Shown in pieces: positions 30,997 through 38,410 of a stretch of 39,178 bases of DNA; positions within the stretch are counted from its first letter, which is position 1; each line of letters begins with the position of its first letter. This DNA comes from JBOHDX01 sp050700835 (GTDB taxonomy: Bacteria > Actinomycetota > Actinomycetes > Propionibacteriales > Nocardioidaceae), in contig JBOHDX010000096.1 in assembly GCA_050700835.1 (NCBI GenBank), positions 1 through 39,178 on the forward strand. The letters are read 5' to 3'. The notes beneath the pieces are model-generated. The model was not told where the DNA came from. It saw only the letters and a list, made by a program, of their open reading frames with translations, and searched no databases. The position numbers and the translations under genes are program-made.

Positions 30997-32054
30997 GGCT
31001 GGCTCCCTCGTGGCGTGGTGCGGGATGTGCGGCAGCCGCAGCTGCGCCTGATCGTCACCTCGGTGGGGAGGGTCAACGTCTGCCGGGCACGGTCGTGGTT
31101 GCGGAGCCGGTCGAGCAGCATGCGCACGGCTGCCTCACCGATCTCGCGCATGGGCTGGCGCACGGTCGTGAGCGTCGGGCGTACGTGCCGGGCCGAGGCG
31201 ATGTCGTCGAACCCCGTGACAGCGACGTCGCCGGGGATGCGGAGCCGCCTGCTGCGCAGCACGGCCAGGGCGGCCACCGCCATCTCGTCGTTGCCGAGGA
31301 CCACGGCGCGGGGCGGGGTGCGTCGGGTGTCCAGCACCTCGTGCATCGCCCGGTCCCCACCAGCCTCGGTGAACCCGCCGTGCGCATCCGGCGCGCTCGG
31401 GGTCGGCAGACCCGCCGTCGCCAGCGCTTCGCAGTAACCGGCGAAACGCTCGTTGGAGTCCGGCGAACGCGCTGGTCCGGCGATGTACGCGAGGTCGCGG
31501 TAGCCGTGCGCGTCGATCAGGTGGCTGGTGAGCTCCCTTGCGCCGCCCCGGTTGTCGGCTCCGACGAAGTCGAGCTTGCGTCGGGCGGAGTTGGTGGCCA
31601 GCACCACGACCGGGACGCTGCCCGCGATGGCGGCCAGGTCCCCGTCCGACAGGCTGCCGGCGAGCACCACGAGACCGTCGACCTTGCTGGCCACCGACCA
31701 CGCGAGGTCGCGACCGGCGGCCGAGTGGGTCGCGGCGATCAGAATGGCGTCGCCGGCGAGGGTCGCCGCCCGCTCGGCGCCCCGGATCACCTGGTCGACG
31801 AACAGCGGCGACTCGCTCTCCGCGTCGACCGAGCGACCGAGGTCGGGGAACAACAGTCCGACGATTCCGGCGCGGCGTACCGCCAGCCCTCGGGCCGTCC
31901 CGTTCGGAACCCAGTGCAGCTCACGGGCGGCCTCGAGCACGCGTACCCGAGTCTGCTCGGAGAAGCCCTGGCCGCCACGCATGACCCGCGAGACCGTCGC
32001 CGTCGAGACGTCGCTGCGGCGAGCAACCTCGTAGATGGTCGACCTCGGGGACAC
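30993..32054 (-). CDS. LacI family transcriptional regulator
   Basis: A 353-residue repressor. The HTH and hinge are STIYEVARRSDVSTATVSRVMRG and the hinge-helix area VPNGTARGLAVRR. The periplasmic-binding-like core has the LacI/GalR features GIVGLLFPDL, VLGNDEMAVAALAVLR and VTGFDDIASARHVRPTLTTV, and the end RRSCGC is typical of actinobacterial members. Two tandem LacI-type palindromes lie 25-56 bp upstream of its GTG, so it is probably autoregulated, and since the next gene overlaps by four bases it controls the entire operon. The inducer is likely a mono- or oligosaccharide released inside the cell (inference). Confidence 0.93.
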   Translation of the reverse strand: MSPRSTIYEVARRSDVSTATVSRVMRGGQGFSEQTRVRVLEAARELHWVPNGTARGLAVRRAGIVGLLFPDLGRSVDAESESPLFVDQVIRGAERAATLAGDAILIAATHSAAGRDLAWSVASKVDGLVVLAGSLSDGDLAAIAGSVPVVVLATNSARRKLDFVGADNRGGARELTSHLIDAHGYRDLAYIAGPARSPDSNERFAGYCEALATAGLPTPSAPDAHGGFTEAGGDRAMHEVLDTRRTPPRAVVLGNDEMAVAALAVLRSRRLRIPGDVAVTGFDDIASARHVRPTLTTVRQPMREIGEAAVRMLLDRLRNHDRARQTLTLPTEVTIRRSCGCRTSRTTPRGSQP

Positions 32055-32078
32055 GGACGCTGCTCCTCGCTCCCCGTT

Positions 32079-32110
32079 GCGTAAGCGGTTGCGTTACGTA
32101 AGCGGTTACG
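32079..32110 (-). promoter_or_regulatory. Two tandem LacI-type operators before the sugar operon
   Basis: GCGTAAGCGGTTGCG (32079-32093) and ACGTAAGCGGTTACG (32096-32110) are 17 bp apart centre to centre. The second contains GTAAGCGGTTAC, a near-perfect palindrome around a central CG, as LacI-family sites have. Both lie just before the lacI GTG, on the operon's promoter region. Confidence 0.75.
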
Positions 32111-32272
32111 CTGCCATGTGTTCGAGATGGTGTCAATGCCCTGATGTGTCCAATGTGTCCATCTCTGTCCTACCCCTCCCGCCGTCGACGCCAACGGCCC
32201 GTCGCGGGCGGCTGCGACCAACCAGAACGATCCGCTTGGATGGATCGAGAAATGACGACGGGAGGGATGACC

Positions 32273-32773
32273 GTGCAACCGAACGAGATCGCCGAGGTTC
32301 TGGACCGGCCGATCAGTCAGGAACTGTTGGCCCGCGACGTGACCCGCCTGGCCTACGTCGCCAAGGACGGCACACCCCGCAACGTCCCGATCATCTTTAC
32401 CTGGAACGGCTCGCAGATCGTCATGTGCACTCCGAAGAACGCTCCGAAGCTTCAGGCCTTGAGCGAGAACCCGATGGTTGCCCTGACGATCGACACCGAA
32501 GTGCACCCGCCCCAGATCTTGCTCATCCGGGGTCGGGCCGAGCTGGACTTCGTCGATGGCATCCCGGACGAGTTTCTCCAGGCGACCAGCACCTACGAGA
32601 TGACGCCCGAGCAACGGGTCGAGTGGGAGGCGGAGGTGCGTTCGCTCTATCACGACGGCATGGTCCGGATCGTCGTGACCTCGAACTGGGCGAAGCTGAT
32701 CGACTTCGAGTCGACTCTGCCGAGCGCGGTCGAGGAGTTGCTCCGGCAGCGGGAGGAGCGTCAGCGCGCCTGA
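32273..32773 (+). CDS. Pyridoxamine 5'-phosphate oxidase-fold (split-barrel flavin) protein
   Basis: A 166-residue split-barrel protein. It shows LARDVTRLAYVAKDGTPRNVPIIFTWNG, VMCTPKNAPKLQALSENPMVALTID and LLIRGRAELDFVDG, the order of strands that binds FMN or F420 in this superfamily. PNP oxidase activity should not be assumed; many actinobacterial members use F420 or heme. GGAGGG lies six bases before the GTG at 32273; ATGs at 32252 and 32267 are alternatives with poorer ribosome sites. Divergent from the sugar operon across the LacI operators, though the gap makes a shared control uncertain. Confidence 0.85.
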   Translation: MQPNEIAEVLDRPISQELLARDVTRLAYVAKDGTPRNVPIIFTWNGSQIVMCTPKNAPKLQALSENPMVALTIDTEVHPPQILLIRGRAELDFVDGIPDEFLQATSTYEMTPEQRVEWEAEVRSLYHDGMVRIVVTSNWAKLIDFESTLPSAVEELLRQREERQRA

Positions 32774-32816
32774 GCACCGCGGGGTTGCTCACGCGGAGCG
32801 TGCCGGTACGGGTCGG

Positions 32817-33236
32817 CTACTGGGACTGGGGTTTCCACGGATTGATCAGTTCGAAGCCCGCTGCGCCGAAGTCGTCGATGTTCCGGGTGGCCAGGGTCGC
32901 CTCACGGGACGCACAGATCGCGGCGATCTGTCCATCGGCGGCAGCAATGGGGCGACCGGTCCTCTCACGGCCCGCGACGATCTCGCCGTACCAACGCGCG
33001 GCGCGCACGTCGAACGGCAAGATCACCTCGCCGAAGTCGGCGAAGACCGTGGCCGCGATGGCTCTCAACTCATCCTTGCGGCGACCGTCGGGTAGCCGAG
33101 CGATGCCGTACTCCACTTCGGCGACGGTGATCGCCGTGGTGTGCAGCCGGCCTGCCTCGGTGCTCCATCTGACAACATTCGCATCGGGGTCCTCACGCAT
33201 CATCTCGGAGATGACGTTGGTGTCAAGGACGATCAC
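32817..33236 (-). CDS. vapC: PIN-domain toxin (VapC/FitB type)
   Basis: A 139-residue PIN ribonuclease toxin. The acidic residues are in place: Asp5 in VLDTNVISE, Glu40 in TVAEVEYGIARLP, Asp101 in IAAADGQIAAI and the Asn119/Asp121 pair in ATRNIDDF, followed by the usual FELINPW end. It would cleave specific RNAs when released from the antitoxin. The sequence is closest in style to the FitB subgroup. Its GTG overlaps the antitoxin stop by four bases, the standard antitoxin-first arrangement. Confidence 0.93.
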   Translation of the reverse strand: MIVLDTNVISEMMREDPDANVVRWSTEAGRLHTTAITVAEVEYGIARLPDGRRKDELRAIAATVFADFGEVILPFDVRAARWYGEIVAGRERTGRPIAAADGQIAAICASREATLATRNIDDFGAAGFELINPWKPQSQ

Positions 33237-33487
33237 GACACGGTCGGCAGATCAGCCGCACGCGGCCGGTCGGTTCGGGGCGAGATCGCCAACTCGACCC
33301 CGCCGGCCGAGCCGAACCGGTTCCTGATCGCCTGGGCAAGGTTTGGTGAGGGGTCTTCCTCCGCCGTCACCGCATCGGTAAGGATGGCGCGAACCTCGGC
33401 CTCCATCGACCGCCCGTGCCGAGCAGCCCGAACCTTCAGCCCGCGGGCGACCCGCTCGTCGAGGTCGCGCACACTGATCGCCACCAC
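33233..33487 (-). CDS. vapB: Ribbon-helix-helix antitoxin (FitA/VapB type)
   Basis: An 84-residue antitoxin. The N-terminal AISVRDLDERVARGLKVRAA and HGRSMEAEVRAILTDAV form a ribbon-helix-helix dimer unit as in FitA. The disordered, proline- and arginine-containing C-terminus (SPRTDRPRAADLP) would cover the toxin's active site. Start: GTG at 33487, eight bases after GGAGG; the next GTG codon is equally possible. A repeated palindrome 15 bp upstream is the likely autoregulatory site. Confidence 0.88.
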   Translation of the reverse strand: MVAISVRDLDERVARGLKVRAARHGRSMEAEVRAILTDAVTAEEDPSPNLAQAIRNRFGSAGGVELAISPRTDRPRAADLPTVS

Positions 33488-33501
33488 AACAATCACCTCC
33501 G

Positions 33502-33518
33502 TGCTAGCAATGCTAGCA
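33502..33518 (-). promoter_or_regulatory. Operator of the FitAB/VapBC-type pair
   Basis: TGCTAGCA-A-TGCTAGCA: an 8-bp perfect palindrome repeated with a 1-bp gap, so it is both a direct and an inverted repeat. TAGCAT inside it can act as a -10 box on the minus strand. The layout fits cooperative binding of two ribbon-helix-helix dimers. Confidence 0.72.
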
Positions 33519-33657
33519 GGTGGCTGGTGGGGCAATCAGCTACGCCCAAGGCTGTGCGTGCCCAACTCGAGCAGTAAGGGACTGAACGGCATCCCTTTGG
33601 CAGACGTCGCCTCGCTGTGATCGCCAGTGCGGCGACCGTCCCGACCCGGACTGGACG

Positions 33658-33685
33658 AAGCCCCGGATCATGGGACCCGGGGCCT
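33658..33685 (-). terminator. Terminator behind the tRNA-Leu remnant
   Basis: GCCCCGG (33660-33666) pairs with CCGGGGC (33677-33683) around a 10-base loop. On the minus strand it follows the tRNA 3' end by about 10 bases, as expected for the terminator of the original tRNA gene. Between 33519 and 33657 I see no gene. Confidence 0.6.
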
Positions 33686-33693
33686 GTCACACG

Positions 33694-33714
33694 TGCGCGA
33701 GGGGGGAGTTGAAC
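33694..33714 (-). other. tRNA-Leu 3'-end remnant, probable attachment-site junction
   Basis: On the minus strand these 21 bases read GTTCAACTCC, CCCCTCGCGC and a final A. That is T-loop, T-stem 3' strand, acceptor 3' strand and discriminator A of an actinobacterial tRNA-Leu. To the right the sequence (plus-strand TGACGAGG) does not continue as a T-stem 5' strand, and no anticodon arm is present, so only the 3' part remains. Such fragments mark one end of elements integrated into tRNA genes by tyrosine integrases. Confidence 0.68.
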
Positions 33715-33833
33715 TGACGAGGTTGACTCGCCGCACCGGAGCCCCGCCACCCCGATTCGCGCTCAAACTGAGCGTGAAGTGCGCGGCGGAGCAGCAAACG
33801 ACATCCTTGGGATACGACGACCTACAGGGTCGG

Positions 33834-33855
33834 TAGCACATGACTTAGCACATGA
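33834..33855. repeat. Repeated TAGCACATGA near the junction
   Basis: TAGCACATGA occurs at 33834 and 33846, a 12-bp period. Short direct repeats just inside an element end are typical of integrase arm-type sites, but this is inference. Confidence 0.45.
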
Positions 33856-33873
33856 GGGACACTCGGCAGCGCG

Positions 33874-33879
33874 TAGACT
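33874..33879 (+). promoter_or_regulatory. Leaderless-type -10 box of the DUF433 gene
   Basis: TAGACT ends six bases before the ATG at 33886, with no ribosome site in between. Confidence 0.5.
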
Positions 33880-33885
33880 CCGACC

Positions 33886-34125
33886 ATGACCGAAGCCGTC
33901 AGCCGTCTCGATCGGATCACGGTGGACCCGTCGATCTGTCACGGTGCGCCCACGATCCGAGGGATGCGCCTGCGCGTTCAGGACGTGCTCGAGCTGCTCG
34001 CTTCCGGCATGACCTACGACGAGATCCTCACCGACTACGACGAGCTCGAACGTGACGACATCCTCGCGGTGCTCGAGTTCGCCGCGCTTGACTCCTCGGC
34101 CCGGCTGCAGCGCATCGGGGCGTGA
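33886..34125 (+). CDS. DUF433 protein, probable antitoxin
   Basis: A 79-residue DUF433 protein (VbhA/MNT-unrelated; a winged-helix antitoxin-type family). ITVDPSICHGAPTIRGMRLRVQDVLELLASGMTYDEIL is the family core, followed by DYDELERDDILAVLEFAA. Such proteins usually precede a DUF5615 PIN-like toxin, as here, and probably bind both DNA and the toxin. Complete and with a clear start. It is the first gene inside the proposed element. Confidence 0.9.
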   Translation: MTEAVSRLDRITVDPSICHGAPTIRGMRLRVQDVLELLASGMTYDEILTDYDELERDDILAVLEFAALDSSARLQRIGA

Positions 34126-34484
34126 CCTCGTTCCTGGTCGACCAGCAGCTTCCCAAGGCGCTGGCGATGTTCCTGGGCGAGCGTGGTCACGACGCGCGTC
34201 ACATCAAGGAGTACGACGGCGGCACCACGATGCCCGATCCGGACATCGCACGCCTGGCTGACTCCGAGGATCGATTCGTCGTGACCAAGGACAACGACTT
34301 CCGCGTCTCTCATCTGCTGGGCAAGCCGCCCGCGCGACTCCTCCATGTCACCTGCGGCAACATCAGGACCCGTGATCTCCTCGCCCTGTTCGACGAGCAC
34401 TGGTCCGCGCTGGAGGCCGCGCTCTCGACCTACAGGTACCTGGAGATCAACCGTGCGGGCGTGTTCGTCCACGACCGCAGTTGA
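34122..34484 (+). CDS. DUF5615 PIN-like protein, probable toxin
   Basis: A 120-residue PIN-like protein (Mut7-C-related DUF5615). It has FLVDQQLPKALAMFLGERGHDARHI with an early Asp, DPDIARLADSEDRFVVTKDNDF with the second acidic cluster, and a short C-terminal part (LEINRAGVFVHDR). It is predicted to be a metal-dependent RNase inhibited by the DUF433 partner. The GTG overlaps the DUF433 stop by four bases. Toxicity of this family has been shown for few members, so the role is probable rather than certain. Confidence 0.88.
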   Translation: MTSFLVDQQLPKALAMFLGERGHDARHIKEYDGGTTMPDPDIARLADSEDRFVVTKDNDFRVSHLLGKPPARLLHVTCGNIRTRDLLALFDEHWSALEAALSTYRYLEINRAGVFVHDRS

Positions 34485-34507
34485 CCGCCGGTCGGCGGTC
34501 GTGGGCA

Positions 34508-34660
34508 GTACTACCTCCCCGACCTACCTGCCCGCCCTCTTCCGGCCACTTCCTCACTCCCCTCTCCCCACTCGCCAACACCACTCCCTGCCCCACCCCC
34601 ACGTCCATCCGCTCCTCCTCTCCCGTTCCCCTTCCTCTACCTTCCCCTTCTTTACTTCCC
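34508..34660. other. Pyrimidine-rich tract before the relaxase gene
   Basis: About 150 bp are almost all C and T on the plus strand (for example CTCCTCCTCTCCCGTTCCCC near 34610), with very few G. This is far from the balanced GC-rich composition around it. No gene is credible here on either strand. It lies directly before a MobF relaxase gene, where oriT often sits; function is unknown. Confidence 0.65.
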
Positions 34661-34690
34661 TTGAATGGACGTATGCTACCGTGGTAGATA
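34661..34690 (+). promoter_or_regulatory. Promoter with inverted-repeat operator before the relaxase gene
   Basis: TTGAAT (34661-34666) and GTAGAT (34684-34689) are 17 bp apart, or TAGATA at 18 bp. CTACC-GT-GGTAG (34676-34687) is a perfect inverted repeat across the spacer and -10 box, so a repressor bound there would block transcription. Confidence 0.6.
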
Positions 34691-34725
34691 CCCGTCGCTC
34701 GATATTGTAAACATAGGAGGCGAGC

Positions 34726-37700
34726 TTGCAGGGTGGCGTGATCCTCTTCCGCGGCACGGGTGCGGCGGCGTGCCGTTACTTGGAGTCGGATCGCTCCCGC
34801 GCGGATGACTACTACCTGGCCGGCGGCACGGCGCCTCGTTCGCCGAGATTGATGGCAACGGCCAGCTGCTCGCCGCTTCCAATCTCGGCCCCGAGGCCTA
34901 CGCCCGTTGGGTGGACTGGATCGACCCGTTGAGCGGGGTCTCGATGGGCAGGCCGCGGCTGTCCGGGGAAGAGGGCTCGCACAAGAAAGGTTCCCCTCGG
35001 TTCGCCGAGATGGTGGTCAATACCCCGAAGTCGTTTTCGATCGCCGCGGCGCTGCATCCCGAGGTTTCGGACGCGCTGGATGCCGCTCAGGCCGATGCTG
35101 TCGGCGAGATCCGCCGGTACCTGGGGTTGCACTCGGTCACCCGGGTCGGACCGCGCGGCCGCCAGGAGGTGGTGCCCGTCGAGCGTCTGCAGACCGTGTC
35201 AGTGGTCCACAAGACCAGCCGTGCCGGCGATCCCCATCGGCATGTCCACTTCCAGATCGGCACCCGCGTCTGGGCTGCGGGCAGGTGGCGCGGCCCGGAC
35301 ACCGCAGCCCTGTTCAAGCAGCAAAGGAGCAATCCGTGCCCTCGGGACCGCCGTCATCGCCGCCCACCCGGGGCTCGCCCAAGTGCTGGACCGCCACGGC
35401 CTCACGCTCGATCCGGTGACCGGCGAGGTGGTCGAGCTGGCGCCGTTCAACCTCCTGATGTCCAAGCGCGCCAGCCAGGTGGAGAAGAACCTCGCAGACC
35501 TGGAGGCCACGTGGGCCGAGGCACATCCGGGCCAGGAGCCCGGCCCCGGCGTCACCTCGCGGATGGTTGCCGCTGCCTGGGCCACGGGCCGGCCGCAGAA
35601 GCGACCGACCACCCTGGCTCACGAGGACGGGTGGCGTCGTGAGCTGGCCGAGGCCGGGTACGACCCCGCCCAGGTAGTGCAGAGTCGCCTCCCAGAACAT
35701 GCGCCAATCGCTCTGGGCGACGTGGAGATCCAGACGGTCGCCTCCCGCGCTCTGGACCGGTGCGCCGCCCAGGCATCCACGTGGGCGCGCCACAGAGTGC
35801 ACGAGCAGGTGACCCGGATGCTCACCGAGTACGGCGTGCGCGCCACACCCGCCGACCTGCGCGACCTGGTCGAGCTCGCCACCGACCTTGCTGCCGAGGA
35901 CTGCCTCTCGGTGCTTCCGCCCGGGGCAGCGCGCCCGGAACACGTAGCCCATCTGACCAGCCTTGACGTGGTCGCCGCCGAGACCCGGCTACGCGACCTG
36001 CTCAGCGCACGTGTGACCACCAGCGGTGAGGCCTCGACGCCTGACGTGACGGGGTTGGCCGCCGAGCGAGGACTGGACGACGCACAGGCTCAAGCCGCTG
36101 CAGCCATCGCCTCAACCGACCCGCTGGTGGTCGTGGAGGGCGCGGCGGGCTCAGGCAAGACGACCATGCTCGCTGTGGCCATTGAAGCTGCCGCTGCCGC
36201 GGGTCGAGCGACGAGGATTCTCACGCCGACGAAGAAGGCCGCCGACGTGGCCACCCGTGAGCTCGGCGCACCCGCCGAATCGGTGGCCAAGCTGCTCCAC
36301 GCCCACGGCTGGCGCTGGAATGTCGACGGCGTGTGGTCCCGGCTCGCCATTGGAGAACGCGACCCAGACGGTGGCACGTACGGCAGAGTTCCAGCGTGGG
36401 CGCGACTGGCACACGGTGAGCGCGTCGTGGTCGACGAGGCCGGCATGCTCGACCAGGACAGCGCGATCGCGCTCCTCACCGTGGCGGGCGAGGCCGGAGC
36501 CACCCTCGCGCTGGTCGGGGACCGGGCACAGCTGCCGGCCGTCGGCCGTGGTGGGGTGCTCGACATGGCCGCAGCGCTGGTCACCGGCAGTGGCCGAACT
36601 GTCGTCGACATGGATTCGGTCCACCGGTTTAGTGATCCGATCTATGCCGACCTCACCCTGCGCCTGCGTGCCGGGGACAACCTGGCGCAGCTGTTCGACG
36701 GGCTCTACGCGCTCGGACATGTCCGGCTGCACTGCAGCACCGACGACGCCCACCAGGACATCGCCGCCGCGACCACGGCGGCGATCCAGACCCGGCAGTC
36801 GGTCGCCGCGACTGTCGCGACCAACGAGGAGGCCCGCTGTCTGAACCACCGCATCCGCACCCAACGCGTCGCGCGCGGCGAGGTCGACGACACCGCAACC
36901 CTCACCGGGAGTGACGGTCTGCCCATCGGTGCGGGGGATGTGATCACCACCCGCAAGAACGACAGCACCCTCGGGGTCGCGAACAGGCAGACCTGGACCG
37001 TCCAGAGCATCGGCGACGACGGCACCGTCTGGGCGATCGAGACCGGCCGCCCGCGCAAGCACCCACGGTCGGTCGCTCTGCCCAACTCATACGTGAGCGA
37101 CCACGCCCACCTCGCCTACGCCGCGACCGCCTACGGCGTCCAAGGCGTCACCACCACCAGGGCGCACGCCCTGCTCTCGGAGGCGTTGGAGGCATCCGGG
37201 GTCTACGTCGGCATGACCCGCGGCCGGGAGGCGAACGTGCTGCACATCGTCGCCGACGACCTCGATGAGGCGCGGGAGCAGTTCACCGACGCGCTCCAGT
37301 TCGACCGCGCCGACCGCGGCCTGGAGGTGGCAACCTCAGGAGCCCAGACCGCCGTAGCGGGTTTGAGGGCCGAGGGACCGGTCAAGGTGGTCAACGACGA
37401 ACGTGCCCGGCTGGTCGAGGCCATCGCCCACGCCGAGCGAGAAGCCGCGCGCTGGGACCGCGCTGCTGCTCTCCTGGCCGCCCAAGCCCAGGACCATGCG
37501 CGTGAGGAGGCATCTGGTCAAGACGCCTTCGCCCGGGCCGAAGCTCACCTGACCGCCCTCGTCGACGATGCCGTACCATCACTGCGCGCCCAGGCCACCG
37601 CCGACGGCCAGACCTACCTCGATTCGCACAGCCAACGAGAGACCGCCTGGGACTCAACCCGCTCGGCTGGCCGACTCGGCAGGCGTACTGCCCGGCGGAG

Positions 37701-38238
37701 GCTCGACATCGCGCAGGCACAGGCCCGGGATGCCCACGAGATGGTGCTCGACCGATGGGGCAGCACCCCCGACCCCGACAGCTGGGCCGCCACCACCCGA
37801 GATGGACTCGAAGCATGGGCTGCCCGGGTCGCCCACGAGCGCGCCGAAACCGATCCCCTCGTCGCTGAGGCCCGCGAGCAGGTCGCGCGGACCGGTAAAG
37901 CGCTCCAGCAGATCCGCTGGCGCCACCGCACCGAGACCGAAGAACTCACCATCGGGGTCTACGGCCGACGCGATGCCGCCTCTTTCCGAACCGTCAGCGG
38001 AACCAACAGCGCGCGCGGCCGCGCGCAACGCTGGCAGCAGTACGCCGACACCTCACGAGCCGGCCTCGCCCGCATCGAATCCCTCCCGATCGGACGAGCA
38101 GTGCAGCTCATCGAAACACGCCGCTCCCCAGCCCTCCAGGTCCAGGCCGAGCAAGCAGCCGCCACCCACAAAGCCAGGGGCGTGTCGCCGGAACGCCGAA
38201 TCGAACAAACAGACCCCCAGCTCGGCCTGGGCATATAG
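34726..38238 (+). pseudogene. MobF relaxase-helicase (TrwC/TraA type), two frameshifts
   Basis: A conjugative relaxase of about 1170 residues read in three segments. Start: TTG at 34726 with AGGAGG five bases before. The N-terminus has ARADDYY-like catalytic tyrosines (SRADDYYLAGG). A base is missing near 34835, after which FAEIDGNGQLL, NTPKSFSIAAAL and the metal-binding HRHVHFQIGTRVW follow. An extra A in CAGCAAAGG (about 35325) returns to the first frame. From there a RecD/TraI-type helicase has VVEGAAGSGKTTMLA, VVDEAGMLDQD, GDRAQLPAVGRGG and YAATAYGVQGVTTTRAHAL, then a long coiled, Ala/Arg-rich C-terminus. The shifts are -1 and +1, so the protein would be whole without them. Either the gene has decayed or the assembly holds two indels. 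Confidence 0.85.
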
Positions 38239-38259
38239 GCGCCGGGACGGATCGGCGCC
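38238..38259 (+). terminator. Hairpin after the relaxase gene
   Basis: GGCGCCG (38238-38244) pairs perfectly with CGGCGCC (38253-38259) around an 8-base loop. It starts at the last base of the relaxase stop codon. Confidence 0.5.
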
Positions 38260-38321
38260 GGACGGCCCAGTCGTCCCCGAAGTGGATCCTCCATCGAAAC
38301 GAGGCAGGTGGGCTCGGTCAA

Positions 38322-38401
38322 GGTCAGGCTGGGAGCCTGGGACGGCTCGCGGCCGCGCTACGGTCAGGCTGGGAGCCTGGGACGGCTCGCGGCCGCGCTA
38401 C
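38322..38401 (+). repeat. Two exact copies of a 40-bp unit
   Basis: The unit begins GGTCAGGCTGGGAGCCTGGG and ends GCGGCCGCGCTAC; copies lie at 38322-38361 and 38362-38401 and appear identical. A partial third copy (GGTCAG) follows. Each unit end joined to the next start forms TACGGT, so the duplication doubles the -10 box of the following gene (38359-38364 and 38399-38404). Confidence 0.85.
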
Positions 38402-38410
38402 GGTCAGCCT

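Noticed and set aside
33694..33780. Complete tRNA gene
   Set aside because: Only the 3' end matches; the 5' T-stem strand, anticodon arm, D arm and acceptor 5' strand are absent to the right.
34554..34757. Minus-strand small gene in the pyrimidine tract
   Set aside because: Its Glu/Arg/Trp-rich translation just mirrors the skewed composition; no start signal or homology-like pattern.
38322..38401. CRISPR-like repeats
   Set aside because: Two adjacent copies without spacers and no cas genes; a simple tandem duplication.
37568..38410. N-terminal extension of the GNAT-like frame into the relaxase gene
   Set aside because: Low-complexity Pro/Ser/Arg sequence, overlapping the relaxase coding strand in another frame and crossing the terminator and 40-bp repeats; the GTG at 38411 has a -10 box.
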